From assembly GCA_020091685.1 (NCBI GenBank), contig CM034613.1, positions 7,959,104 to 8,023,103 on the forward strand: a stretch of 64,000 nucleotides of DNA, given 5' to 3'. The notes beneath the pieces were generated by a model. It was not told the origin of the DNA. It worked only from the letters and a program-made list of their open reading frames with translations, and searched no databases. Within the stretch, counting starts at the first letter, position 1, and each line of letters starts with the position of its first letter. The translations under genes were made by a program, and so were the position numbers. Positions 48,245 through 61,280 of the stretch are shown piece by piece. The stretch is from Lutjanus erythropterus. Lineage: Eukaryota > Chordata > Actinopteri > Lutjaniformes > Lutjanidae.

Positions 48245-49504
48245 GGATCTCTGTGTGTGCTCCTTTGGATACACGCGTACAGTAACGGCTGTGAAGGACT
48301 AAAATGACAGCTTCAGCCCTCGGGGATAGGCTGAACTTCTGCGTGCATGTGTGTGTATGTGTGTGTGTACATGCTCAAGGGTGTCCATGTACATGTAAAT
48401 GTAGTTATCTCTATAAATATGTATGGTAATGCACGGGGAGAGGTTGTGAATAAAACATGTGAACAGGTGATGGTAGCTCTTCTATACTCTTTATGGATGT
48501 TAATCTCTGAGACCGTTACCTGCCTGTGATTGTGAGCACTTCACAATATCCTGTTCAAATGTCACTGCATTCTGCGCTTATGCTAAAGTGAATGTGTGAA
48601 TGTATTCTTTACATTAAGAATTACATTATAATAACAATGACTTTTGAATATATGAATAATCTGTGTTGAAGGGAGATTGGCAAAAGTTCCACAATATAAT
48701 TTAACCATAAAAAGTTCCACAATAAAGTTTTACTATAATTAAAGGGCAGTCATAAGTTTTCTTTTCATAACAAAACTTTAAAACTGCTGAGGACATTCAT
48801 ATGCAACTCTACATCATTTAATTCTGGATACATCAGTCATCTTGACAGACTTGTGTTCTTTTTTTTTTTTTTTTTGTTTATGCATGTAAACATCATAACC
48901 TGCTTATAATGACCCAGATAAGCTTTCCTCACAGTTATGAAAAACCTGATTAACATATCTGGGATGCGTCAGTATTAGCTTGAGAGGCTAATATAATGAA
49001 TATGCATGCATGTCTCTGCTTTTCTGGTTTTGTGGTAACATTTGGAACTTGGAGTTAATTTATGGTGTGTCAAAAATGAAAATAAAAGTTCGCCCCTAAT
49101 AAGAAATTACTTTCTTTATTGGTCAAAAGACCTGAAATGTTGACCTATTAATCAGAATTATTTTCATATTACATTATAATGCCAAATAATAGTAAGAGCA
49201 CTAGAAATAATAATGCAAAATTGTTTTTTTCATTGAAAGTAAATACCTGAAGAAAGGTAATGCTGCAAAGATAATGTTTGTTAATTATACATAGGAAGTT
49301 GTCTGCTACTGCAGAGTAACTTTCCCTTGGCCACTGCTCATTTCCACTGAAACAGATTAGTGTGTTGGACAGCAGCCCTTCAGCTGTTTTTGAGAGAGTT
49401 AGACTACTCCAGGAAAAAAAAAAAAGAATTTTTGCATTTTTAGCAGTGGTAGTATAATTGCTCATCTCATCTTGGACGACAGAGTTGGTCTGTCTGTTCA
49501 CCAC

Positions 49505-49863
49505 ACTGGTCCGGACTTAAATATTTTAACAACTATTGAAAGGATTGCCATGAACTTTGGCTCAGATGTTCTTGCCCCCTCAGAATAATCTGTGAGAATT
49601 TGTAATGACTTTGGTTATGCTTTAATTTTTCATGTAGTCCCACCATTAGGTCAACATTCTAATTTGTCCAATATTTTGGTTAATGTCTAATTTATTTGCA
49701 AAACTAATGACGAGACCATCAGCCTCAACCATTCCTTGTTCAGTGCTAAGTAGCAATTGTTAGTATGCTAAACTAAGATGAACATGGTGAAAGTAGTGCC
49801 TACTGATTGAAGTGCCCTTGTGCCTGAGGACAGCCTCAGGGTCTCACTAGCATGGCTAGACTC
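49505..49863 (-). repeat. Dispersed teleost repeat, reversed copy
   Basis: This is the inverse of the family at 32.4-32.9 kb, recognisable by the ATTGCCATGAACTTTGG and CTAGCATGGCTAGACTC segments. The TTAA element at 49868 is inserted directly at its right end. Confidence 0.55.
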
Positions 49864-49867
49864 TTAA

Positions 49868-50386
49868 AGGAGAAATATGTAACATATTTACTTTACTAAA
49901 TCATAAAGTTACTGAAACATGCTGAATTGAAGGACCGGCTTTGTCGCCAACAGTAGCTGAACGGGGGAAGTATCCATGCGTTGTTAGAAATCACTGATAA
50001 TGTTTTTAAAAGAGTTTATATTTATAATGGCTAAATTGAGCGATATGTTAATGGGGTCAGTCAGTCACTGAACTCCAGTTCTAAAGTGTGTATTTTCACA
50101 GCAGTGTGTGCTTTTGTTTTCAGGATAACAGGCTTAACTTTACACTGACATACTACTGACAGTTATAAACAGCTTGTCAGCGTGCTTGTCTCTGCAACCT
50201 GTAGGCAACCTGCCTGAGCTTCAACTCTGAAGAGGAGGGGGTGATGGGAAACAACTTGCTTCAACCATAGATTGTATATTTAACATTATTCAACCTATTT
50301 AACCCATTTAATATACCATCTATGGCTCCAACTTGCGATTTGGACTGCTAATTTTTTTAAATGCTTGGGTCGTACATGTTTCTCCT
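49868..50386. mobile_element. TTAA-type inverted-repeat element, copy 2, uninterrupted
   Basis: This 519-bp element has AGGAGAAATATGTA at the left and an inverse TACATGTTTCTCCT at the right. It is flanked by TTAA at 49864-49867 and a mutated TTAT at 50387-50390. It is the same family as 2702-3978. It abuts the end of another dispersed repeat (about 49505-49863). Confidence 0.78.
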
Positions 50387-50390
50387 TTAT

Positions 50391-52513
50391 GGCTGATTTT
50401 TAGTTTTGTGTAGGTTCTAAGCAGAGCCTCTCCTGTAACCTATATAAGTCGCCTGCACCATCGTGAGCACTTATACTTGTGCGCTGGTGTGTCTGCGTGA
50501 CTGCAAGTACGCCACCAAAACACTGGTTGGCTGGGGGATTTGTATGCCACTTTGGTTCTTTGTTTCTTTGTGTACTTCAAATAATGGTAACTGAAACTGA
50601 GTGTATCATGTGGGAGATGGAGCTAATAAATGTTGAACAATAGTTGCTTTTTACTGAAATTACTGCAACGCAAACAAGAGAAGACATAGGCGGAGATGGT
50701 GCAGTACATTCATTGAACTGATCAGTGCTGTACTTACCCTGTAGATTCAACACAGAATATAAATCCTCACCTCAGCTTTTGTTTTTTTTATTTCTCATTT
50801 AAAAATTCTAGAAGAGATGAAAAAGAAAACTGAAGAAATAGGATCTAGTTTCATTCAAGAGAAGCAGGGAAAATTTGGTTGTCTTCTTTGCGGAAACCCT
50901 GTATATGTTTTTTTAAGCAGTGTGTAGGAGTATTTTCACTTTCTTTAGCAGACACAACATCATTTCCCCTGACATCTGTCTCCATGACTTAATGATGTGT
51001 GAGGCAATTCGTCTTTCTAAAGGGAGGCAAAATAAAAAGGTAGCTTGCTAGGCGCTTTTCTTTATTAACTTGTACACATCTCTAAAGACGGTACAGAATG
51101 AAACCCATTAAGTCTTGTCCCATACACAGTCAGTATGTCCACATATCATTGGAACTTATAAAAAAACATCAACATAGCAGTTTGAAAGAGGAGAATTACA
51201 CTAGATGCTGAATTTCAAGGACCATTTGTCTTCAACGGACACTTGGATTTGCATTAAGATATCTGACCTTTATCAGCCTCTATCTATCTATGTGGCCATT
51301 AATTCTCCCCACCAACAAATTCACATTTTCACATTACCGAGTTGCAAAACACTGGAATAATAATGCTGCTTTGTCCTGTGCTTTTTTGAAGTGTGAGCTT
51401 ATTTTTGAAAAGCAAAAATCACTTCACGGAGTAATTGCTGAGTGATTTGTCTTGATCAACAACATTGTAATTACAGCTGTTTTGTCTTGCAGGGCAGGGG
51501 GAAAAATGTTTTAATTTCCTTTTTATTAAAAACAACATAGCTTACACAAAATCAGACCAGCTGCCACAAAAACATGAACTCTCGCTTATGCAACGTGTCA
51601 ACACATCATTCATCACTGTCATGAGCGTATTTAGTTTACTTAAACATCACGAAGTTCTTTAAAATTGAGATTAAACAAGCATCAATGGGGAGGTCACTGA
51701 AGAAAAGAAGAAGGCAGCAGATGAACAAAAATCTCCTGTAGTTTAGAGGATTGGGATGAGGGACGGGGGAAACTCCCTACGGACCCAAATGAGACAGTGT
51801 AATGAGTTGCCAGGGTTTGATACAGTTTTCCCAATCTCACTAATGCATTCTGCTGTAGACATTTTCCCAGCTTGCCTCCCTCCTTCCTCCTTCCCTCTCC
51901 CGGCCTCGTCTCCGTCTCTGTCTCTGTTCCAGCCTATCAGACATGACAGTACCAGCTGGCTGCTGGCAAACTCACAGCCAGAGGATACAAGTTGTGTGTA
52001 TGAGTGTGTGTGTGGGTGAGGGTGTCAGCATATCTGTCTTTTGAGGGTGTGTGTCCATATTTATGATGTGTTTGTGTGTGTGTATGGGGTTGCGTGTGAG
52101 GCACATTATGTACAAGTTTGTGTGTGTGTGTTGAGTGTGATGCGTCAAAAAGCGAACATGTTGATTTAATGTCATGGAGTCTGAGCCTGACTGATCTGAG
52201 TCACAGGTGTGTGGCGGTTACTTGGGGTGGTGTTAAGAGCAATATTTAATTCCTATAAAGATAGTTGTCAACACTTGCTCGAAGCAGCTGTGTACTCTTG
52301 TGGGTGCTTGGCATTTGCTTTTCTGCCTGACTCACTGAGCACATTAAAAGCCACTTATTTGCTTTTCTTGCTGTGTGGATGTGTGCTGGAAGAGATGTGT
52401 ACCTTTTGCTTTTGTACCTCTGGGCATAGCATTCAAGTTTGGGTAATTTATAGCAATGTCTAATGAAAAAAGACAAAAAAGTGAGACCACGTATTGCTTC
52501 AACACACACACAT
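50391..52513. other. Non-coding DNA
   Basis: No gene recognised. Pyrimidine-rich at 51,870-51,930 and GT-rich at 51,990-52,140. Confidence 0.45.
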
Positions 52514-53486
52514 AGAGATATTCTGATCCACTTTTTTCAGTTTCAATACACTTTTTTTCAGTTCCAATCCAATTCCAATGTCTGAATTTGGATATCTGCC
52601 TATAAAGATGCCAGCGCTTTTTTTCCCTTGATGCTTATGATTTTTATTTTTATTAGTAGCAGTAGTAGTTGTAAGATTGCATAAGGCAGAAAGTGAACTT
52701 CAATCTGGAAAGCTTGTGTAGTTGTATAATGTAACTTGTGTAATGGCATCCTTTGAGGTGGTGGTGGTGGTGATAGTAGTAGTAGCAGTACTAGTAGTAG
52801 TTGTATTATATGAAGCTGAGACTGAATGTCAGTCTGAAAAGCTGTAGTAATAGTAGTAGTTAGTAGTAGTAAGATTACATGAGGATGAAACTGACCTCTG
52901 GTCTGGAAAGCTTATGTAGTTTGTGTAATGGCATCCTTCCACCATTGTGGGGCGCTGTAGGACTCTGGCTTGTGACAGTCATATATGTAGCTAATAGTCT
53001 GAGAGACTGCCCTCATATGCATAATTATTCCATGATGCATTTCTGAGAGTTTAAGTTTGTTATTTTATGTTCTAAACTGCAAATATTACTGTTTTGTAAT
53101 GTTTGTAATGTTTGTTCAGAACATGGTAGTTCATGTTGGTAATTGTCGTTTTTGTGTTGGTTTACTGTTACACCACGAGTGAGGTGGCAAGTAAATTTCT
53201 TCACTCCAGCTGAATTTTAGCAACATATCTTGGTGCGTTCTTCTGTATTGTATGAAAATCCAGAGTGGAAGTAGAAAGTGTAATTTCACTCTCAATTTGC
53301 ACTGCTTAATGTAGTCATTACAAATAGAAAACACATGGCAAACACGTGGCATTATTTAGCATGCAGTTCGGTGGCACTGTGGAATTATCACACTGTGGAA
53401 TGATGTCATGAGTCCAATACCTAATGAATACCTTACATCAATATTGCACCCCGATGCGGATACTGGATCAGGACGGTCCCATCTCT
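52514..53486. mobile_element. hAT-like non-autonomous element, copy 2
   Basis: It begins AGAGATATTCTGATCCAC and ends GATCAGGACGGTCCCATCTCT. It is the same family as 31677-32367 but longer, because GTG/TAG trinucleotide runs (52757-52871) and a partial internal duplication of the TGAAACTGA segment have expanded it. Confidence 0.68.
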
Positions 53487-54149
53487 ACATACACAAAGAC
53501 AGAAAATGAAACAGCAAACCCTGTCAGTCTTGGCAGCTCGGTGCACTTTCACAGGCTGCAGGAAACATTTAAAGCTTATTGGGAACATTCGAGATGAACA
53601 GCAGATGTGTCTGTGATTTTGGCACTGTTCAACATGCTCACCCTGACCCCAACTGCCACTCACCCTCCTCACCTTTCCAACACTACCGCCCCCACCCCCA
53701 CCACCACCACCTCCCCCCGCGCTCCCCTGCATCGATTAAAGACACATATTCCCTTCTTTCCATCTGTCCAGCCATACCTCCCGCTGTCTTATAAAGTTTT
53801 GCCCTAGATTCAAAGCAAAGTGGGGGGAAAAAAACATCCCAGTCAGGGGACACACTCATCTCCCACTCCTCCAAATCTCATCCAAAATGTGTATTTTTAG
53901 ATCCTCAGTAAAGCAGACATAAACATCCTTTTTACGTGTTGTCTCATGTTTGAACTGTTTTTTTTTTTTTTTTCTGTACTGTCATTTTGCTTTTGTCTCT
54001 ATTTGTTTACCTGTGTTGAGCTTTCCTTTTCATTTTTTATACATTACAGTGAATAAAATGTAAATCCAAAATCCCCGAGATTTTGAAGCAACTGATGAAC
54101 AGAAGTGACTGATAATAAAAGCTGAAAAGATTTCAGGTCCTGGTGATCT
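53487..54149. other. Non-coding DNA
   Basis: A C/A-rich stretch at 53,680-53,730 gives poly-glycine on the minus strand. A T-run lies at 53,959-53,974. No gene is seen. Confidence 0.45.
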
Positions 54150-54153
54150 TTAA

Positions 54154-55352
54154 AAGACCATTGTGTAGGATTTAATGATATCTAGTGGTGAGGCTGTAGA
54201 TTGCAACCAGCTGAATAACGTTTGCCTCACCCTCCCCTTCCAAGCATGTTAGAGAAACTATGGTGGCCATGAAATTAGGGCTGAATAATTTTGAATTGCG
54301 ATTATTTTGACTGATTTCTCAATTGTGATATGATGTGCAATATCATTTTTACATTATTATTCTCACTGTTATTGAAAAACATATTACAGTGGTTAAGGTA
54401 TGATTTTAAAGGGGATCTGTCCTAAACAAGATGTTTTCTTAGGTCTGTAGAATATCATGTGTGGGCTGGGACATTAGCCTTATTGCTGTTCTGATCAAAT
54501 TTCGGTAAATTTTTCAACCCTACATGAAACACGATAAAAAATACAAAAAAGTGATGGGCATATGAACTCTGCAGGACTGAGACATCGATTCCTTTAAAAA
54601 AATACTTTTGTATACTTTTTGTATGATGTCTGTGCCAATAAACAGCCGTGACATTTTTGTTTGGCTGGCCTGTGCCACATGACTGTGGGAACCTCTGAGA
54701 CGTGAGAACCATGCATGCAACCGCACACAGTCACACACATCCACATCAAACTTGTGAGAGATGGAAGAAAGGAAACATAGCGTGTTGTGATGTTATTTCC
54801 ACCTGTAGATAAAAATAAAACAAGATGCACTGTTTGAGACAAGAAAGTGCCACACAGCAGCCACACTAGTAACCTCTTCAAACATTTAAAAACTTCACAC
54901 CCTAAAAGTTTTTTTTTCTGTAAAAACACCAATATTTTTAACTCTTAATTGCACAAAAGATGTTATTTAATTGTGGCCGGTATATGCCATGTGATTTGTG
55001 GATATTTTTTCCCTCTCTCCATTATTTTTTAAATATTACATACCCATATGAAAAATGATTAGTATCGGTATGGGTATCATTTCCAAATTTAATTTAATTT
55101 TGGTATCGACCATCCCGTACATGAAAGGCCCTCTCTAGAGCCAGTGTTTGGTTTGTTGTTCTGGGTTAATGTACAAACAAGGTTGATGAACATGGCAGAG
55201 TCTGTGGAAAACATGCATTTTAAGGTAATGAAAACTCAACTATACTTATTTTTGAGTGATTACAAACTAATGAAAACATACTTATGAATATTATATTCTA
55301 TTCCTGCCATATTCTGCCAATAAATACCCTGTAAATTTTACACACTGGACCT
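54154..55352. mobile_element. TTAA-flanked element of the TCCAGTGTGTA family, interrupted
   Basis: The left end AAGACCATTGTGTAGG and the inverted right end AGGTCCAGTGTGTAAAA are imperfect terminal repeats, flanked by TTAA at 54150-54153 and 55353-55356. The internal sequence (CTAGTGGTGAGGCTGTAGAT, AAAGGCCCTCTCTAGAGCCA) resembles a non-autonomous element I recognise as common in teleosts. It is split by an insertion at 54275-55119. Confidence 0.75.
54275..55119. mobile_element. Insertion nested in the TTAA element
   Basis: CATGAAA occurs at 54268-54274 and again at 55120-55126, consistent with a target duplication, possibly 8 bp with one mismatch. The left part starts with GGGCTGAATAATTTTGAATT and the right part ends in a GGTATCGACCATCCCG segment, each resembling ends of teleost hAT-type elements. 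More than one insertion may be present. Confidence 0.55.
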
Positions 55353-55959
55353 TTAAATAATCCTATCAATAATTCTTTCATGTGTTTCCCTTTTATTTAC
55401 GGTCAAGGTTTGGCATGAGAGTTCCAGTCAGGATGAAGCTGGGGTTAAGGTAATGCCTCAGTTACAATCATGATTGCAGTTTAGCAGCTTGGCCAGACAT
55501 TAAGTAAAAGCCCTAATTTGAAAAAAAACACAAGGGAACTTGATGTAAACCAACGGGACCCCATAGGCCTGTCCAGACTGGGTCTGAACTAGCTCTCAAC
55601 TGGTTGAGACAGGCCAGAGCTGCTGACAGACAGACGGACCAGAACTGAGGAGAACAGAGACTCACATGTTACACGCTGTTTGTTTTGTGCAGACTCCAAA
55701 ATCTGTGAGACACGGGGGGACGGGAAGAGATTTGGAAAGGGAGAAGGAGCGGAGGGGAGATGGGAAAAGAGTAGGAGTATAGATTGAGAGGAGGTGACAA
55801 GCAGCAGAGAGGAAACGGGTTGATAGTGAGGAAGAGGAGGTGGGAGAAGGTGGAGGAAAGGGTGGGAGAGGAAGAAGCACTGTGGGAGGGCACTTCAGCA
55901 TATTCATACGAAATGTTTTGAGTTTTTATTCCTCTGCGCCAGCGACAGCTGTGGCTGGA

Positions 55960-56350
55960 GGCATTATTTTTTCAGGTCGTCAGTCCATCTGTCCAAATTT
56001 CTTGAAACTTGGCACTAATATCTACTTAGACTCAAGGACTTGATTTTGGTTGTTAAGGGTCAAAGTTTGAGGTCATTGTGACCTCATGAACGCAGTACCT
56101 CAAGAGGCAAAATGTCTTCAAACTTGGTAAAAACGCCTGCTCGGACATAAGGTTGAACTGATCAGAATGTGGTGGTCAAATGTCAAAGGTCAAGGTCAGT
56201 GTGACCTTATAAAACATAATTTTGGCCACTAAGTATGACAAAATTTCACACAAATATCTAATATGACAAATTAATGAAGTGATGACTTATTATATCCAAA
56301 AAGTCAAAGGTCAACTCCACTGTGACATCGTAATGTTCAGCTCTTAATCA
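55960..56350 (+). repeat. Dispersed repeat rich in AAAGGTCAAGGTCA
   Basis: Repeated TCAAAGGTCAA and TGTGACCT blocks, with TTGAAACTTGGCACTAATAT, are typical of a teleost interspersed family also seen at 5030-5250. It is non-coding. The AGGTCA half-sites could resemble nuclear receptor sites by chance. Confidence 0.55.
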
Positions 56351-57644
56351 GTCCTCTTTACTCCTCCATAAAAATAGTCCTTGAGTGAAGACAGTATGTT
56401 TCACACTGGAAGTTATTTCACTGGAATCATATCAATGTAGTGATTTTATGAAATAAAAATACACTTCATAACTTTAATTGAATTGCTTCAAAGTCTTCGA
56501 TACACATATTATATGAATCCAGACAGAGATAGGTGTGAACAGCAACTTCAATGGCTGGCAGACACACACACCCGTGAGGTAGAAATTCTAGTTGCTTTAG
56601 GTAGGTTTTATGGTAAAAGTGTTTTGTCTGCTTTGTGTCCTGACACAGAAATGACACTTCTCTTACAGGAAAGGAAAGGGGAGGAAATAGATACAATATG
56701 TGTGCGTGTGGAGCCCCCAGAGGTAGGAGGAGTAAAGAGGCAACTGCAGAAACCTCAGGCACAGTGACGTGGAGGGAAAGATGAAAAAGGAAAGGAAGGG
56801 GAAGAGGAGGTTATGGAGTGAAAAGGAGTCTGAGCAAGCTGAGCTAATGTAGTGCGAAGTGAAATATCTCATTCTGAAAAGAGCAAAGGGGAGGAGAAGG
56901 GAGAATTACATAAACGCTACAATATGTGTGAAGCAGCGAATGTGTGTTGAGGAGAAACAGAGAGAAGATGAGAGCAGGAATAGGGCATGAGGGGGGGGTG
57001 GATATAGCTCTAGGCCAGTTGGCAGTGACCATAACGGCTTTCATTGTGAGGTGTTGATTCTGTTGCCGAGCCCTTGAGCCACGGGCGTTTAACCCTGACA
57101 ACAGCCAAGAACAATGGCTAACAGCCGCATAAGTGGATAACATGTGAGGCGAAATACAACATTTACTGCCTAAGACAATGACATCTGGAGCTGGAAAAAC
57201 TGAATCAGAGCTTGAGGCTGGGACAAGGTGCTGAGAAGGTGAGGGTGAACAGGGCAGGGTGCAGGTGGAGTAAGATGTGGAGGTGCATTGTGGTTAAAGT
57301 GCATCCCTTTATAAATCCCCAGATGCTCAATCCGCTGACTGAGAGGCTTCTAAGGTTCCCAACCAGTTACCCCAGGGACTCGTTTAACTGCTGCGCAAGC
57401 CCTGTTTTTTTATGAATCTTCTGCACTGTAATGTGTGTCGCTGCTCATTACAGACAAGACGGACTGTGATGTGGCGCTGGGGGGTCCCAGGAGGGGGTGG
57501 TGACTCCTCTGGTGAGGGTTAAGACCTCTGAGGCTGCACACATCGACTCATCACCACCAACACACATATATATATACACCATTTCGGTGCAACCTCAGCG
57601 TCATTAACAAATGTGTGTGTGTATGTGTCTTTTATTTATGGCCC
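56351..57644. other. Non-coding DNA with purine tracts
   Basis: Purine-rich at 56,660-56,960, with a G-run near 56,991-56,997. Another purine tract lies at 55,720-55,870, left of the repeat at 55.96 kb. No gene is seen. Confidence 0.45.
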
Positions 57645-58165
57645 AAATGATACGAGATTTTTTTTTTTGGCCAATACCTATACTGGGGGTAGAAAATTCC
57701 AGTACTGATATATTGGGCAACATTTTTTTACACACAAGATAATTTACAGAATATAAACTATAGCATATACATTAATACACATTTTTTGCAACAACAGCGA
57801 TGTAAGATATGTAACCAGACATGGCAATTTTTAAAGAAATTGTGATTGTGAATGCCAGCTGTTGAAAAGGTGATGCTAAACTGCATTGCAATGATGTGGA
57901 ATATTTTAAAGGTTGTTAAAAACTGACACTAAATTGAATTGCTAGCTGATTTGCTGTTGAATAATACCAATAATGTAGGACTGATATTGAATATTGTAAT
58001 GTTTGTTGAATTGCTTCACTGATGGCTGGGAGTGAGTGAAAATGATCAAATAAATGCTGCCTAGAAAGCTAACAAATTGAAAATCAGCATTTTATCTGTT
58101 AATAAAAAAGTTTTATCGGGCTGATAATATTGGCCAGCTGATATGGCGGTCAGGCTCTAACTTTA
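57645..58165. repeat. Interspersed repeat, related to 61905-62405
   Basis: AT-rich DNA is bounded by GGCCAATACCTATACTGGGG at the left and GGGCTGATAATATTGGCCAG at the right, which are imperfect inverse ends. There is no coding capacity. Confidence 0.5.
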
Positions 58166-58315
58166 AGTGTCCCTGTGATGCGATTTCACGTCCGCTGTTG
58201 CCATGGTTTGACATTTGCTGTTTAAGTGTTTCTCTTTTCAGTGTGGATGTCCAATAATTCGATGATTTGTGTCTTATTTCCAAGGAAGTGTGATAACTAA
58301 GTGTCTGCGAGTGTA

Positions 58316-58350
<35 letters not shown>
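58316..58350. repeat. GT microsatellite
   Basis: A pure GT run of about 17 units. It forms the His-Thr tail of a minus-strand open frame (58686-58297) that I do not regard as a gene. Confidence 0.95.
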
Positions 58351-58353
<3 letters not shown>

Positions 58354-61069
58354 CCAAAAGAGACAGAGAGCGAGAGTGGCAGCGAGCAGAGTGCTCAGTA
58401 TGTGTTTGTGCTTTCTGCTGTGAATGTGTTCCAGATAGTGCTGCTGATGGTTATCTTTCGGAGAGAGCTCTATTGATTTGGCTGTGGTAAATAATTGGTT
58501 GGGTCTACAAGCTGTCATGTTCAGCCTGATTGCTGAGCATTGGTGGTCTCGAGCAGTTATCTTCCTCCATATCCCTCTCTGATCCTCCTCCAGCCTCCTT
58601 AGTCTATCTCTACATTTATTGATTAGGACCCTATATGACCATTCTCCATCCTTCAATTTGGGCAATAATCCCTGTCCCGAAGCCATGTGTTACAAGTTAT
58701 CTGCTCTCCATTTCTTGTTCTGCTTTAGGGAGAGCAGGGCAGGTACAATTTAGGAAGGCGAAAAACGGGGAAATGAGGAGAATACAGAATGAGGACATTT
58801 GGAAGGGTCAGACGTAATACAGGCTTGCATAGTCTGCCCTACTTTTCCTTGACAGTAGACTACATTATTAGTACTGCAAAGTGAGGTGGAGTGTGTGTGG
58901 AGGTCCCCTGCAAACTTCATTTCATGAAAAAAAAAAAGAGAAAGAATGGAAATATTTTCAACATAAGTGTTACTGCCCATTCCTCTAATTAACATCCAGA
59001 ATGCGGACAGATTTAACACTAAATCATAACTAGAAAGAAAAACTGCTGGCTCTGTGGTGTATGTCCTACCCACTGGGAGGGCTGGATGTCAAGTTTGGGA
59101 GGCCCTGGCCCACATGCTGCACAGCCTCTTGCAGGGTCACTGAGCTGAGGCGATGAGAAGACCATTAGCGACCCCGCTTGAATGGCTTTGGGAACTACAA
59201 CCCCCAGTGAGCCAAGAACAAGAGGGCTGATTATCCAAGCAAACCCACAAAGCTCTCTTTTGAATGTATGGAGAGACGCCTCATTTACTGCAACTGGTGG
59301 ATTTTTGTTCGTTTTAAAAACCTATACTAGACCCAACATTACATGCACATAATCCCTGCCAAACTCTGAGGGAACAGCTATAATATATTCCTTCAGGGAC
59401 TTTGCAATATTTAATTATGGTTTTGTAAAGGATAAATGTATTATGCCTGGCATAAACCACTTGGATACAGATTCCACAGCTGACTTTAAAGCGACCTAAC
59501 CAAAGTAGGACAATTTTTAATACACAAAGTATATTTAGCTGTGATATGTAGTAGGGTAGACTGGGGATGCCTACAACAGGGGGCAGCTGCAACATGCCTT
59601 ATGCCTTCAATCAGAAACATTCTAGAGTGAAAATACTGCAGAAAGTTAGAGAGTTAGAGTTGCATTTTTGTCATACTGTCCTGACTTTTTGTATGAATTA
59701 ATCCAAACTTAACAAATTTAAATTCTCATTTTGTTGTTGTTGAAACCATACCCAAGCTAAGCGGCCATATCAAAAGAGACCTCACAAGAGTTTATTAACA
59801 AAAACAAGTAAATGTGGGGTACATAAAAGGATAGTTCACCCAAATACAAATGTATGTTTGATAAAAGTCTTATGCATTGCAAATTACACATTACATTTTT
59901 CCTAGAGAGATAGAACCTGTAACATCTGCATTTTGACTCAAGGTAGGCTGATGTGGTACCCAAAAATGAACAAAACTGTTATTCAATAAATATTTGTAAA
60001 TAAATAAATAGTTATCATATTACTGTAAACAATGCAATTTTTTTAGAATATCATGCTACAGAAAGCAAAGTCTTAGTGAAATTATTGTATTTTTAATATG
60101 CTGAAATTGTCCCCAGGATCAAATAGGCTAAACATTGTCACAATATGCCATATGTAATCATCTTTGAATTGTATGGGTAAAATGGCAGAAGTTTAATATA
60201 AAAAGATTTGGTTGGTCTAGTTCAAGGGTCTGCAACCTTGACGATCAAAAGAGGCCCCCCTCCCCCCCAAAAAAAGAAGAAAAAAAAAAAAACCTGCATG
60301 AGGCCGCAAGTATTAAATTCTCTTTCTTCTGAAGACTTTATGTGGTATCCATGACCAGCTATGGAGACTTAAGAGGACTACCCATGGTCAAAATTTAGAG
60401 CAAAAAGCATTGTGCCATAGACATAGATTATGACGCACATGTTAGTTGATGAAATATCTTTTTTTTTTTATTTGATATAGGCTACATATTTTTACTGCTG
60501 TTAATTAAGCAACAATTCATACTGTAAAAAATGGCTGAGATGACTCCACATTTATTTATTTTATTATTTCTTAGAGTTTTGAGCCCATTAAACTGTTATA
60601 TTTTGAAGTTAACTTTAAAAAGTTTTCCAAACTGTTGTCTTTAGCTCAGATAATTTATTTTTCTTTTTCAGATAAACTCTTTGAGTTTTTTTTTATTTCA
60701 AAATTTGGTCACACTGAACTGTGATACTGATTGTTCATTAGTTTGGTATCTGAAAATGAAATGGTTTTATTTGAAAATACTTAAGTTTAGAACATTCACC
60801 TTCACTTGAATGAATTTAAATACATTTTTTGGGTTTCTAAAACTTAAAAAGACTTAAGTTTATATAAGGAAGAACAGTAAATTATCTCAAGAAAAGATTA
60901 GTAGTTGGTAAAACTTTTTCAAAACATAAGAGTTTGAGTTGTGTTTATGGTACTTTTTCAAATTTAACCCGTTTTCCTGTTTCCGGGTTATTATTTTCCT
61001 ATGTCACTATGATTACAGAGGTATTTGGGGTGATATTTGTCCGATAAATCCGCCCAATGTTGTTTTATC
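58351..61069. other. Non-coding DNA upstream of the serpin
   Basis: Evenly complex sequence lies at 58,400-58,700. A repeat starting GGATAGTTCACCCAAATAC lies at 59,825-59,995. A relic related to the 34.7 kb element lies at 60,520-60,960. No exon is recognised. Confidence 0.45.
60222..60540. repeat. hAT-like end sequence with an A-rich tract
   Basis: CAAGGGTCTGCAACCTTGA resembles a hAT-type terminal repeat. It is followed by a C-run, then an A-run at 60267-60291, then AT-rich DNA. Confidence 0.4.
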
Positions 61070-61280
61070 CAAACATTCTGTAACTCTCATTGTTTCACCG
61101 GGCAGTATGGAAGTTTCCAGAGGAGCAGGGAGAGCTAACACCGGGGGTGAAGTAGAGGAGAGACGGTAAACTTCCTCTGAGAGCTGCCACGTCTGAGCCC
61201 AGTCCTAGCACTACTTCCTCTGGAGCACATAGCTAACAGGACAGCAGCGGAGGACGGGGACAAACTCCAATTAATTGACG
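61070..61280 (+). promoter_or_regulatory. Candidate promoter-proximal region and non-coding first exon of the clade-H serpin
   Basis: A GC-richer island sits about 1.5 kb upstream of the coding exon in otherwise AT-rich DNA. It ends with a plausible splice donor (GACG followed by GTAAAT at 61281); a weaker alternative donor lies at 61166. HSP47-type genes usually begin with a non-coding first exon, so this is the natural candidate for exon 1, with an intron of about 1.5 kb. I see no clear TATA box, and the transcription start is not determined. The assignment is inference from position and composition. Confidence 0.28.

Larger units (their letters stand above)
45187..49504. other. Non-coding DNA with repeats
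   Basis: It holds AT-rich interspersed repeats at 46.1-46.75 kb, a purine tract at 47,140-47,240, the CA microsatellite and a T-run at 48,859-48,875. No gene is seen. Confidence 0.45.

Noticed and set aside
56466-56767. Overlapping ~95-codon frames on both strands
   Set aside because: Neither shows a known domain and both run into the purine tract.
58297-58686. 129-codon minus-strand frame with basic residues
   Set aside because: It ends in a His-Thr run from the GT microsatellite and has no recognisable homology. CNE-like sequence may explain the open frame.
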